Positions 31,284 to 40,835 of a stretch of 64,000 bases of DNA are shown piece after piece. The translations under genes and the position numbers were made by a program. The notes below the pieces were generated by a model. The model saw nothing but the letters and a program-made list of their open reading frames with translations, had not been told where the DNA came from and ran no database searches. Every line of letters begins with the position of its first letter. The first letter of the stretch is position 1. The stretch is from Anodontia alba (Eukaryota > Mollusca > Bivalvia > Lucinida > Lucinidae). The DNA lies in NCBI GenBank assembly GCA_964016985.1, contig OZ024828.1, forward strand, positions 84,832,308 through 84,896,307. The letters run 5' to 3'.

Positions 31284-33163
31284 ACAAGAGGCCCACGGGC
31301 CACGGGTCGCTCACCTGAGTGACACAGTCACTGCAGATATGCAGATGTTATGCAACATTTTTCCAATCCTGTCATCGCAACTAATGAAAAGATCATCATT
31401 TAAGCAGTTCTTTATTTTGAAGAAGATATATGGCATGCCAGTCAATTGAGGGTGATCATTTGAACAAACTCTAAATGGCAGCCAGCTTGGAATTACAATC
31501 GGCACGATTTTAGCTATTTTTGATCTACGAGTCACCCCAATGCTTCCTACCAAGTTTCGAGTCATCTGGCCTTTCAGTTCAGGAGAAGAGGCGAAAAATA
31601 GATTTTCAAGATGGCTGCCATGGCGGCCATCTTGGATATCCGATTGGCACAATTTTAGCTATTTTTGATCTACAAGTCACCCCAATGTCTCCTACAATGT
31701 TTGGAGTCAATTGGCCTTTCGGTGCAGGAGAAGAAGCTAAATATAGATTTTCAAGATGGCGGCCATGGTGGCCATCTGGGATTTCTGATCAGAACGATTT
31801 TAGCTACATTTGACCTACAAGTCAACCTGATGCTTCCTACTAAGTTTCGAGTCAAGTGACTTTTGGGTTTAGGAGAAGAAGCGAAAAGTAGATTTTCAAG
31901 ATAGACGCCATGGCGGCCATCTTGGTTTTACGATCGGCATGATTTTAGCTATTTTTGATCTACAAGTCACCCAAATGCTTCCTACCAAGTGTGGAGTCAA
32001 CTGGCCTTTCAGTTCAGGAGAATCAGCGAAAAATAGATTTTCAAGATGGCTGCCATGGCGCCCATCCTGGTTTTACGATCGGCATGATTTTAGCTATTTT
32101 TGATCTACAAGTCACCCCGATGCTTCCTACGAAGTTTGGAGTCAACTGGCCTTTCGGTTCAGGAGAAGAAGCGAAAAATAGATTTTCAAGATGGCTGCCA
32201 TGGCAGCCATCTTGGATTTCCGATAGGCACGATTTTTGTTATTTTTGATCTATAAGTCACCCCAATGCCTCCTACCAAGTTTGGGGTCAATTGGCTTTTG
32301 GGTTTAGGAGTTTAAGTGAAAAATAGATTTTCAAGATGGCGGCCATGGCGGCCATCTTGGATTTCCGATCTGCACGATTTAAGCTATTTTTGATCTACAA
32401 GTTATCCTGATGCTTCCTAGCAAGTTTGGAGTCAATTGGCCTTTCGGTTCAGGAGAAGAAGCAAAAAATAAATTTTCAAGATGGCCACCATGGCGGCCAT
32501 CTTGGATTTCCGATCGGCACGATTTTAGCTACTTTTGATCTACAAGTCACCCTGATGCTTCCTAGCAAGTTTGGAGTCAACTGGCCTTTCGGTTCAGGAG
32601 AAGAAGCGAAAAATAGATTTTCAAGATGGCGGCCATGGCGGCCATCTTGGATTTCCGATCGGCACGATTTTAGCTATTTTTGATCTACAAGCCACCCTGA
32701 TGCTTCCTAGCAAGTTTGGAGTCAACTGGCCTTTCGGTTCAGGAGAAGAAGCGAAAAATAGATTTTCAAGATGGCGGCCATGGCGGCCATCTTGGATTTC
32801 CGATCGGCACGATTTTAGCTACTTTTGATCTACAAGTCACCCTGATGCTTCCTAGCAAGTTTGGAGTCAATTGGCCTTTCGGTTCAGGAGAAGAAGCAAA
32901 AAATAGATTTTCAAGATGGCGGCCATGGCGGCCATCTTGGATTTCCGATCGGAACGATTTTAGCTATTTTTGATCTACAAGTCACCCCGATGCTTCCTAC
33001 CAAGTATCAAGTCAATTGGCCCAGGGGTGTAGGAGGAGTAGGCTTTTAAAGCAATTGTTGACGCCGCACGACGGACGACGGACGACGGACGACGCACGAC
33101 GGACGACGGACATTGACTGACCACAATAGCTCACCATGAGCACTTCGTGCTCAGGTGAGCTAA
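31284..33163 (+). repeat. ACAAGAGG-type element with 145-bp core (type A), complete
   Basis: 5' end ACAAGAGGCCCACGGGCCAC and GGGTCGCTCACCTGAG. About ten core units follow with TTTTCAAGATGGCGGCCATG and GCGGCCATCTTGGATTTCCG; the units from about 32420 to 32990 are nearly identical. The 3' end is GACGGACGACGGACGACG, GACCACAATAGCTCACCATG and AGCACTTCGTGCTCAGGTGA. Recurrent 85-codon frames come from the period. Confidence 0.93.
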
Positions 33164-33189
33164 TAAGTAATAAAGGCAATTTATTCAAC

Positions 33190-33305
33190 ATCTATTAAAG
33201 TATGAACAACATTGGGTTGCGACCAAAGTTTACATGAACCCCTTCGGAGTTCATTTACTTTGCCTGTGACCCGATGTTGTTCATACTTAAATAAACATTA
33301 TAAAA
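33190..33305. repeat. short inverted repeat
   Basis: AAGTATGAACAACATTGGGT and ACCCGATGTTGTTCATACTT pair around GAACCCCTTCGGAGTTC. Confidence 0.75.
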
Positions 33306-33325
33306 ATACCTTCATTTCTTAAATC

Positions 33326-33567
33326 CACCACAAAACCTCTTTAAACACTATTGCTGGGATGCAAAATAAAAAATGTGTTGGGTTAAGAGCTGTATTGTAG
33401 CCAAACAAAAATGTATATATTATATAGAAAAATCACCACAAATGGTTAGTTTTCTATATAACCTCAATGCATTTTGGTCTGGATACCCATCTTAAAACTG
33501 ATGTTCTAAAAACTGCATTATAACCAAAACAATGCTATAATGAACAGCGTTAAAAAGAGGTGTTGGT
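33326..33567. repeat. palindromic MITE M3, copy 2 (diverged)
   Basis: CCACCACAAAACCTCTTTAA ... GCGTTAAAAAGAGGTGTTGG. The centre is ATATTATATAGAAAAATCAC with GTTTTCTATATAACCT. Confidence 0.75.
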
Positions 33568-33649
33568 GCATTCATTTTTTAACTGACATTCTAAAAAGCT
33601 TTCTTATCGACAGCCATGAACTATATATAATATGTACGATGCATGAAAA

Positions 33650-33850
33650 GGGCCCTTATGAAATAAGCGGACAATGCAGGCCCAGATCAGCCTGCTTATT
33701 CACACAGGCTGATATGGGCACTTGTTGCCCACTTACAGAATCAATGGCTACTGTAATATATGTCGAAGAACAGAGAATGCTCAGATCAGACTGCAGAGGC
33801 GCATTATGATCTGGATCTTCAGTCTTTCCATATGATATAAGGGCCTTTTT
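33650..33850. repeat. MITE with GGGCCCTTAT ends
   Basis: AAAAGGGCCCTTATGAAATA to ATATGATATAAGGGCCTTTT (inverted ends). The inside carries GGCCCAGATCAGCCTGC / GCAGGCTGA-type and CTCAGATCAGACTGCAG / GATCTGGATC stems, a further variant of the CAGATCAG core. Confidence 0.7.
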
Positions 33851-33920
33851 TCACATGCTGTGCATCATAAAAGATGTACATGTACACTGAACATTAATTG
33901 TACATTTTTATATAACTCAC

Positions 33921-34025
33921 CTAAATGTCTTTGAAAAGCTTGAGGTTTCAGCACTTGGTTACATTTGTCACACACAACCAGATAGAATTCATCTTGTGAT
34001 GGACATAAGCCAAACAATGGCATAT
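33921..34025 (-). CDS. ATXN7: ATXN7 homologue, coding exon 3 (zinc finger)
   Basis: A 105-nt exon (TTCAG acceptor, TTTAG|GTGAG donor). It encodes residues 53-87, [20 protein letters not shown] followed by [15 protein letters not shown]. This is the conserved N-terminal zinc finger of ataxin-7. The ligands are Cys71, Cys74 and His86, with His91 supplied by the next exon (C-X2-C-X11-H-X4-H). In yeast Sgf73 and human ATXN7 the corresponding N-terminal region holds the Ubp8/USP22 deubiquitinase module together; activity here is inferred from the family. The acceptor has only 23 bp of intron before a TTAA-flanked MITE begins at 34049. This exon and the SCA7 exons are the strongest evidence for the gene. 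Confidence 0.93.
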
Positions 34026-34048
34026 CTGAAATAAGTAAATACTTTACT

Positions 34049-34288
34049 TTAAACCCCACTTTAATCTGGTGACCCCGAAATGGGTAATTGGCAAACAGTG
34101 CAGACCTAGATCAGATGCTGCTGAATATAGCATCTGATCAGGGTATCCACTGTTTGCAAATAGTTTTGCCATTTTTCTCTTGGAATATCTAAATCACATA
34201 ACCTGACATACCTAATATTGAAATTGGACTCTTCCAATCTATAGTTGGGGCTTGGGGCAGGGGAGCCATTCAGTCTAAAATGGGTTAA
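34049..34288. repeat. MITE M2 copy next to the exon 3 acceptor
   Basis: TTAAACCCCACTTTAATCTG to GTCTAAAATGGGTTAA; hairpin TAGATCAGATGCTGCTGAA / GCATCTGATCAGGG. The left TTAA begins 24 bp from the first exonic base of exon 3. Confidence 0.85.
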
Positions 34289-34420
34289 GAGATTGGATAC
34301 ACTGTGCAGCATTTCTACCATTTTTTACAACGAAGACAAATTTTGCAACTTCCTGAATCAAAGGACTTGTTAAGGAAGAACATTTGGTGATAACTTTGGG
34401 ATATATGTTGTATATGATAT

Positions 34421-34624
34421 AAAAAACATCTGTTGTGGGTACTCATTAGAAGCGCCTTGGCAAGGTGTTTTGAATAAGTACCCGTAACATATGTTTTCGT
34501 GGAGAAAAAGGTATTTTTCCTTACCTCCCCACGAAAGCACATGCCTGGTACTCATCAGGTGCCTTGATGAAGTACTTCTAATAAGTACCCACACAAAATA
34601 TGTTTTCGTAGACACAAATAAGAA
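34421..34624. repeat. two adjacent FB1 hairpins
   Basis: 34421-34510 and 34513-34624 are diverged FB1 copies in tandem (CTGTTGTGGGTACTCATTAG; CCCACGAAAGCACATGCC). Confidence 0.8.
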
Positions 34625-34735
34625 ACAGGGTTTTCCACCAAGGTTTTAAAGTGAGGGTCCCAAGGACTCCCTTATGTGAAGTTAAGGGGTCTAACCAGCT
34701 TATAATAAGATTTAGAGGTTCATTGTTAAAAGAGG

Positions 34736-34950
34736 TTAACCCTTTAAGCATGAATAAGCATGAATTGCACAAGTGAAGACACTTTGAAGCAGAAGCAGTA
34801 CTTTTTTTTTCAGAGAAAATAAGGCTTGCTATATTTCATGTGAATTGTCTGCCTAGCAGACAATTCACATGAAATGTCATATTTTCTCTGAAAATAAAAT
34901 TAATTTTAGAATGTTGTCTGCTACAATTTGCTTTGTGCTTTATGGGTTAA
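34736..34950. repeat. TTAA-flanked hairpin MITE M5
   Basis: TTAACCCTTTAAGCATGAA to GCTTTATGGGTTAA, TTAA at each end. The central stem is TTTCATGTGAATTGTCTGC / GCAGACAATTCACATGAAA around CTA. Confidence 0.85.
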
Positions 34951-35653
34951 TTACTGCCCAAATATTGATAATTCTTGGCCTTTAGACCAAAACAGATTAA
35001 AATACAAAGCCATTGATAAATAAAATAAATTTTGGATTTGATTATGTAAGCATCATTCAGGACCCATGCCCCTAGCATTTAAGGTTTTGGTGGTAAAAAC
35101 TGCCAAAATGCAAGCCAGGGAAAACCCGAAGAAAAAGTATTTATCTGGTTACCCCCTTTTATCCAGAACTATGCACGAAATTAAGTGTCACACCAATATG
35201 TGTGGACTGGCTAATCAGCATGCCTGACAAAGCTTTCACGCATGTCAGACTGTTTGTTTGTCTGTTTTGTTTTTTTCTTTTGATAGGAAAGCGGTAGCCT
35301 GGCACCACGCTATGAGTTTTACATTTCTAATCTAACAAAGGTAAAATACTCCTCCTTGACTATTTTTCTGCACATATCATCTCCCTTACCAGTCAGATAT
35401 GATCAGCCAAATCAGAGGACATTCCAAAAGATAGGTTTTTTTGTAAAATATATATTCATGTAGTTTTTAGGATGATTCATTTATCAGTTAGATGGGAGCC
35501 AGTCTAGGAAAGCGGTAGCATTCTGGTTTTTCACAGTAAAAAGTTTGGTTTTCACACGGACCTATAAGTAAATGATGATCAGACATAGAAGTGTAAAGCT
35601 GGGGCATTTAACCACAGCTCCAGATGAGGCACCTTTTTCAACCGAAAGTGTTG
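34951..35653. other. intron 2 sequence, no gene
   Basis: Contains GGAAAGCGGTAGC twice (35287 and 35508) and otherwise unrecognised sequence. Confidence 0.35.
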
Positions 35654-35770
35654 ATATTTGTCTTATTTCTCCACAAAAATGTATGTTGTGGGTACTCATT
35701 AGAAGTGCCTCACTGTGGTGCTTCTAATGAGTACCCACAACATATGTTCTCGTGAAGAAATAAAAAAATA
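35654..35770. repeat. FB1 hairpin element
   Basis: TTTGTCTTATTTCTCCAC; GTATGTTGTGGGTACTCATT with its full complement around GCCTCACTGTGGTG. Confidence 0.9.
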
Positions 35771-35783
35771 TTTTCCTGATACC

Positions 35784-36033
35784 CCTGCTTGTTCAAAGCG
35801 TTGTTAGCTAAACGAGCTCGTTAGTGGTCAAAATGTTAACTGTACTAGTAAGTACAATATCTAATTCACAGGTATTTTTGCTGAAAAAATGTGAGTAGCT
35901 TTTGCAAATGCAAAAGCTACTCACAATTTTTCAGCAAAAATATTAGTGTATATGCCATATTTAATGATCAAAGTTTTAGCGATATGTTAACTACCGACAT
36001 CGTTAGTTTTGAACAACTGGGCCCTGGAGTAAA
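35784..36033. repeat. palindromic MITE M4, copy 3
   Basis: CCCCTGCTTGTTCAAAGCGT to TTTGAACAACTGGGCCC. The central stem is AAAAAATGTGAGTAGCTTTT / AAAAGCTACTCACAATTTTT. Confidence 0.9.
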
Positions 36034-36799
36034 GTTTAACATCATGCAGTGAAGCACCGTAGCCACGAGTCAAAATCCACCTCTAGTGGCCACAAACAAA
36101 ATAAAATCTGTGGGACCATCGGACAAAAAATGTGTTTGGTCTTGCAAAATTTTTAGAACTTCACATAAATTAAATAATAATTCGTCTGACAGATGTCAGG
36201 CAGGCCTTAAAAACTTTCACTTACCCGGAATGGGATTTTGTGATCCAAAGTCAGAAGTACTAAACACTTGGCCATGCAGATGCTTCCCCAGCTGTGAAAT
36301 GGGTACCAGCTTTTGCTGGGATGACAATTTAAATAGTCTGTATATAATATTGTGCATCTAGTCAAGTCATGGTTACAGTTCTAGTGCTTGTGCTTATTGT
36401 AGACCTGAATCAACAACTATAAGCAATGCTTATTTAGATTATTTTATAGACTTTCTTTCTTTCTTCCAACTAATACTAAATTCGCCATATCTGACCATTA
36501 CATGCATGTAGCCTCAGTAGTCTCTTAATGACAGAGCTGCATGCATGTAATGATCAATCGGAGGCTAAACTGCCTTCTACTCTCTCAGCATGACAATCTA
36601 CTTACAAGCCTTTCTAAATGGTATTGTGCGAATCTCTAAAGCACCTGCCCTGGGCTTATGGATTTAAGCCTCCTCCATGTTGCAATGAAAAGGCTGGTTT
36701 TGCAGGATGGACCACTATTGAGTGATTGTGACTCAGCCGGTTCTTTGCACTGGCGATGTCTCTCCCTGCACAGGGCAAACTGGCTATGTCATGTGTTTT
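36034..36799. other. intron 2 sequence, no gene
   Basis: Holds a small inverted pair, CATTACATGCATG (36497-36509) and CATGCATGTAATG (36540-36552), and no recognised gene. Confidence 0.4.
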
Positions 36800-36804
36800 T
36801 TGGA

Positions 36805-37235
36805 CATGTTGGAGGGATGCACACTTTTTTTAATGTTAAAATCTCTCAATTCAAGGAAAGGAAATTGCACTTTTTTCAGGTTATATCCAACCAATTTTCA
36901 TAAAACCAAGTACATCTCATATTAGAATATGAGCACTATTCATAAACATATAGTGTATTCATATTCTGCATGCAGTATTTGCAAATATTCGAAGCAAATG
37001 TAATTTTCGCAATGGAAATGTTTGAACTGTTCACACTTAAATTTGCTTTGTATATTTGCAAACTGCACACAGGATTTAAATAAGTTGTGTGTTTGTGAAA
37101 AGTGCTCATATTTGCATATGTGATGCACTTTGTTTTATGAAAACAGGCTGGATATAACCTGAGAAGAGTCAACTGCCTTACCTTGAAATGAGCGTTCAAA
37201 AAAGTGTGCACTCTGTGCAGCCTTCAAAAAAAACA
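36805..37235. repeat. inverted-repeat (foldback) element, ~150-bp arms
   Basis: The left arm holds GATGCACACTTTTTTT, CAGGTTATATCCAACC and AATATGAGCACTATTCA. The right arm has their inverse: GTGCTCATATTTGC, GGATATAACCTGAGAA and AAAAAAGTGTGCACTCTG. The spacer (36960-37085) is ordinary sequence. Confidence 0.75.
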
Positions 37236-37845
37236 AAAAAAAAACGTGTGACATGGCCACCTTGACAAAATGCCACCAAAGTGCTTGCTTTCAATATTCA
37301 ATCTGATGCTACAGTAAATTTTTCAAGGGTATCAAATCTGGAAATTTTCAGGATTCACTGGATGAAGCTCAGCAAATGTGAACGATCACAAAACTGTGCA
37401 TTTTAACGACTTAAAAACACTCATTAACACATGTTTATGTTACATACCTGAGGTAATGATCAGAAATTGACTGAATCAGTATTGAGGTAGAGATATGGAG
37501 ATTATATTCAACGTACAGTAAGTTTCTCTAAAAGACCTCTTATTTTTAGCAAGACAAACTATCAAATTTCATGCATCATTTGCACTGGATTTGAAAATTG
37601 TAATTCATTTTGCAAAAGGATAATGGCGATGACACATTAATTGCACAGAACATTTTGGCAGGGAATGCAATTACCCCCATGCATTGTCAAGAAAGATTAC
37701 TGCTGCTGGACTGTGACTTACAATACATGACATAGCAGTGTAACAGTAACACAATGATCAGATTTTTTGAGATGCATTGAAAACACATGGGTCAACATGG
37801 AGAAATATGTTTATTTGCATTTTTAATGATCTGAGAAGTTAATAC
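37236..37845. other. intron 2 sequence near exon 2, no repeat recognised
   Basis: The cleanest intronic stretch in the window; no known element or frame. Confidence 0.4.
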
Positions 37846-37914
37846 CTTCTTTTTTCAACTTCATGCTGTCTGTCACAATCTTTTCCTTTTCTTTCTTCGG
37901 ACTGGTATCGTCAT
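37846..37914 (-). CDS. ATXN7: ATXN7 homologue, coding exon 2
   Basis: A 69-nt exon with a TTGCAG acceptor and a GAAG|GTATT donor, phase 1 at both ends. It encodes a charged Lys/Glu-rich linker, DDDTSPKKEKEKIVTDSMKL and on. It lies 163 bp from exon 1 and joins the zinc-finger exon across a 3.8-kb intron. The sequence is not diagnostic by itself; the support is open frame, splice sites, and a phase that makes the GAT codon of the conserved DMPLFG start of exon 3. Confidence 0.75.
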
Positions 37915-38077
37915 CTGCAATAAAAAATCACACATGACACTTGCAATGATGACATGATTATGGTTTTGGTTTCCCCGTGTTACAAACATGTCAGATTTGA
38001 AACAATGATATTTGGTCAATTTGGAAAATAGGAAAGAAAGGGTACACATAAGGGTGTAGATCAATGTTTTATTTTAC

Positions 38078-38165
38078 CGATTGATAGGTCCGATAGTACA
38101 TTTTCGGCCCAGTCGGTCCACTGTTGACCTGAAAATAGCGACGGACTATCGTCCAGAGTCGCCAT
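38078..38165 (-). CDS. ATXN7: ATXN7 homologue, coding exon 1
   Basis: First coding exon of an ataxin-7 family gene. The start codon (38165-38163) sits in a good context (AAAATGG). It encodes 29 codons plus one base and begins MATLDDSPSLFSGQQWTDW. It ends at a GT donor (38077-38076) in phase 1, which joins exon 2 without a frame break. In vertebrate ataxin-7 this end carries the polyglutamine tract that expands in SCA7; no glutamine run is present here, only one QQ. A TGACGTCA element lies 46 bp upstream of the ATG. The exon was placed by phase compatibility with exons 2 and 3 and by its position; alone it is too short to identify. Upstream non-coding exons cannot be excluded. Confidence 0.75.
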
Positions 38166-38260
38166 TTTACTTTTCTTGTTGCTTTCTGCCAATCCGAAAA
38201 TAAACGAGCATGACGTCACATTCGGGAAATGCCGGTTGCAAGTTTGGCTTATAACTTAGA
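38166..38260 (-). promoter_or_regulatory. ATXN7 upstream region with palindromic CRE
   Basis: TGACGTCA at 38211-38218 is a full palindromic cAMP-response element (ATF/CREB type), 46 bp above the start codon. An inverted CCAAT box (ATTGG on the minus strand) lies near 38191. There is no TATA box in the expected place. Core-promoter function is inferred from position; the transcription start is not known. Confidence 0.5.
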
Positions 38261-38479
38261 AAAAACGAAAATGTAGCTTTGTTAATTATTGTCACATTAG
38301 GATTATTTTCTTAATCTGATATGGGCCAGAAAAGGGTTATATTGCCACAGTATGGTCTTGTGATTTTTCTGCTGAAATGTGTCTAAATTGATTTATTTTT
38401 CATGGTATATATGAAAATAGATTCGTGACTGACTGCGATAACGATCTATAAAAATTCGTGAACAACAGTTTCCGTGGAC

Positions 38480-38599
38480 GGGTGAGGTTGGTTGTGTTGT
38501 AGTTTATCGGCCCAGTCAACACTATTAAGGTCATGTCGAGCCGGTCAGTGCACCTAACAACACTTTTTCCTGGGAAGGCTTAGTTCTCTAAGCGGTTAA
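38480..38599 (-). mobile_element. SINE copy 7, tail part (split)
   Basis: GTTGTGTTGTAGTTTATCGG and CCCAGTCAACACTATTAAGG to CTAAGCGGTTAA. Interrupted here and resumed at 40759 (TTAACCAGTACTTGTGCACA). Confidence 0.8.
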
Positions 38600-38996
38600 A
38601 CAGGAGTCATAATGAGTGTTGGACAAAATCCCCCTCGGACAAAATCCCCTCTGTTCATTTTTGCATAGATGGACGAAATCCCCTTCATGTTTTTTACAAG
38701 TTGGACATAATCCCCTTTGAAACTTTTTACAGGATGGACATAATTCCCCTCGTGATTTTTACAAGGTGGACAAAATCCCCTCCATAAGATGGACAAAATC
38801 CCCTTCGGACAAAATCCCCCTTGCTGATTATTGCCATAGGAGTGGTACTCGAATGGTAGATGAGACTGTGTGTGTCCATCGGTCATACACTCTGTTACCT
38901 GAACACTGATAGAATAAATTTAAACGTTCATTTTTGTATATAATCTATACATTTTTTCATTGAATCGTGTTTTATCCAAAACCATTTTAAAACAGA

Positions 38997-39085
38997 CCCA
39001 GAATTCTTAACAAATCCACATTAACCATATATTTAGAAACGGTTTCTAAATATATGGTTAATGTGGATTTGTTAAGAATTCTGGG
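38997..39085. repeat. perfect 44-bp-arm palindrome
   Basis: CCCAGAATTCTTAACAAATC and on to TTTAGAAAC, a single G at 39041, then the exact complement ending GAATTCTGGG. No mismatch in 44 bp. Confidence 0.95.
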
Positions 39086-39354
39086 CTTCAAGTTTCCCTG
39101 GTTTTTGAAGAAATCAAATATTTGCAGTATCCTCCATACCTTCATGTATGCGATTCTACTTTTATTTTTTATTCTTCTTTATACCTACGTATTTCTTCAT
39201 AAACCAGTAATTGCTGCCCATTATCTTCAACTGGAATGATATGATGCTGAGAATTAAAACAACGAATATTTTCTATGATTTATTAAGCTATTCCATCCAA
39301 TAAATTTATATACATGAAAGGTGTAGCAAATATACAACAATGATCCTAAGTGTA

Positions 39355-39415
39355 ATTAACAGTGCAGACCCTGATCAGATCTGATCAGGATCTTCACTGT
39401 TTGCTATTTCATCTA
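39355..39415. repeat. compact CAGATCAG hairpin
   Basis: CAGTGCAGACCCTGATCAGA with TCTGATCAGGATCTTCACTG, a minimal version of the M2 core without the rest of the MITE. Confidence 0.7.
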
Positions 39416-39868
39416 CATTGGATTACTGCAATGTGAAATTACTCTTTTTTAATATTCTGACATAATTACAGTGGCTGTTTGAAATTTTAGGATATTTAAG
39501 TAATTAAATTTATTTATCAGTGATTATGAAGTTTGTATGATGGTACAGGTAATCAAACATTTTTTGATAATTAGCATATTCAATCATTTAATAATTATAA
39601 AAGAGTAATTACATATTTTTATCACTTGAGGTGAAATTAATCAGTTTGTTTTCAAACATAATTATCAAGTGCAGTCCTTAATTTGAAAATTTATTGAGCA
39701 TAAACACATTTAATTCAATTGCATGTGATTAAAGGGAATAAAAGATCAAAGCATGAAAGGGAAACGAAAAACACTGCAGTCAATTAAATAATTCAAAAAG
39801 CACATTCTTTGTAATGAACACCCCTGGGCACGAGTTACCTTTACCTTTAAACACCAATTTATGACGGT

Positions 39869-39897
39869 GTATAAATAAATAAATAAATAAATAAATA
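39869..39897. repeat. (AAAT)n microsatellite
   Basis: Seven uninterrupted TAAA units. Confidence 0.9.
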
Positions 39898-40199
39898 GCA
39901 CATAATGATGAGTCCTTTAATGATTCATATGAAAACAATATACTATAAATAGAAAATATTTGAAGCACATATCTAGCACTATAAGTAGCACTTCACACTT
40001 AAAAAAGCCACAGAAATTTTCAGAGCAAATGTCTTCACTTTTTTGCTTTTAACGGAGATATAAAAAACACACATCAAATGCATTTGCAGGCCTCATTGTC
40101 TTTGGAAAATAGGGGGAAAATTCTGACTGCTAATGCTGTGTGTAGCATTTGAGATACTTCTATTTTGATTTTATCCAGATTTAACATAAATTGGTGTCT

Positions 40200-40275
40200 T
40201 TTTAAGCAAACAGTGAAAACCCTGATGAGACGCTGCATGATGCGGCATCTTGTCTTGGTTTGCACTGCTTGCCTA
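40200..40275. repeat. hairpin related to the CAGATCAG core
   Basis: AAGCAAACAGTGAAAACCCT, GATGAGACGCTGCATGATGC and GGCATCTTGTCTTGG fold as a diverged version of the same MITE core. Confidence 0.55.
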
Positions 40276-40758
40276 TGTTCAATTTACAGATGTCAGGCTT
40301 TTATGGGTTAAATGTTTAACTCTTTAATGTACACAGAAATATGTCTGCTCACTTCACATGAATACACAACACTCTAATGCAACCGAATCTGCTGTCCCAT
40401 AACGTACAAGAACTGTGCCAAAGATTATATACAAAAATGAACGTTTAAATTTATTCTATCAGTCTTCGGTCTTCAGGGAACAGAGTGTATGACCGATGGA
40501 CATAGTCTCATCTACCATTCGAGTACCACTCCTATGGCAGTAATCAGCAAGGGGGATTTTGTCCGAAGGGGATTTTGTCCATCTTATGGAGGGGATTTTG
40601 TCTACCTTGTAAAAATCACGAGGGGGATTATGTCCATCCTGTAAAAAGTTTCAAAGGGGATTATGTCCACCTTGTAAAAAACATGAAGGGGATTTCGTCC
40701 ACCTATGCAAAAATGAGCAGAGGGGATTTTGTCCGGAGGGGATATTGTCCGGATACCG

Positions 40759-40835
40759 TTAACCAGTACTTGTGCACATTCCTTTGCCAGAAACTTACAA
40801 CTGCCCATCTTGAATCAGTGGAAAGGAGAGAAGTG
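40759..40835 (-). mobile_element. SINE copy 7, second part
   Basis: TTAACCAGTACTTGTGCACA to CTTGAATCAGTGGAAAGGAG; continues the element broken at 38599. Confidence 0.75.

Larger units (their letters stand above)
38600..40758. mobile_element. TTAA-flanked long inverted repeat element inside a SINE
   Basis: TTAA is present on both sides (38596-38599 and 40759-40762), and the SINE is continuous once the element is removed. The inverted arms of about 330 bp (38617-38946 and 40429-40755) are made of GGACAAAATCCCCTC-type repeats, then CGAATGGTAGATGAGAC and GAACGTTCA-class sequence. The middle is AT-rich with no transposase. piggyBac-type mobilisation is inferred from TTAA. Confidence 0.8.

Noticed and set aside
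32426..33049. Repeated 85-codon frames (type A array)
   Set aside because: They recur every ~145 bp with overlapping starts and follow the tandem unit. No gene context.
31284..33163. Regular repeats resembling a CRISPR array
   Set aside because: Units are tandem without unique spacers, far too long, and the DNA is clearly eukaryotic.
38596..38886. 96-codon frame with a repeated Gly-Asp-Phe/Tyr-Val motif (also 40575-40865)
   Set aside because: It lies in the inverted arms of a transposon, and the motif follows the GGACAAAATCCCC nucleotide repeat; no start context or family.
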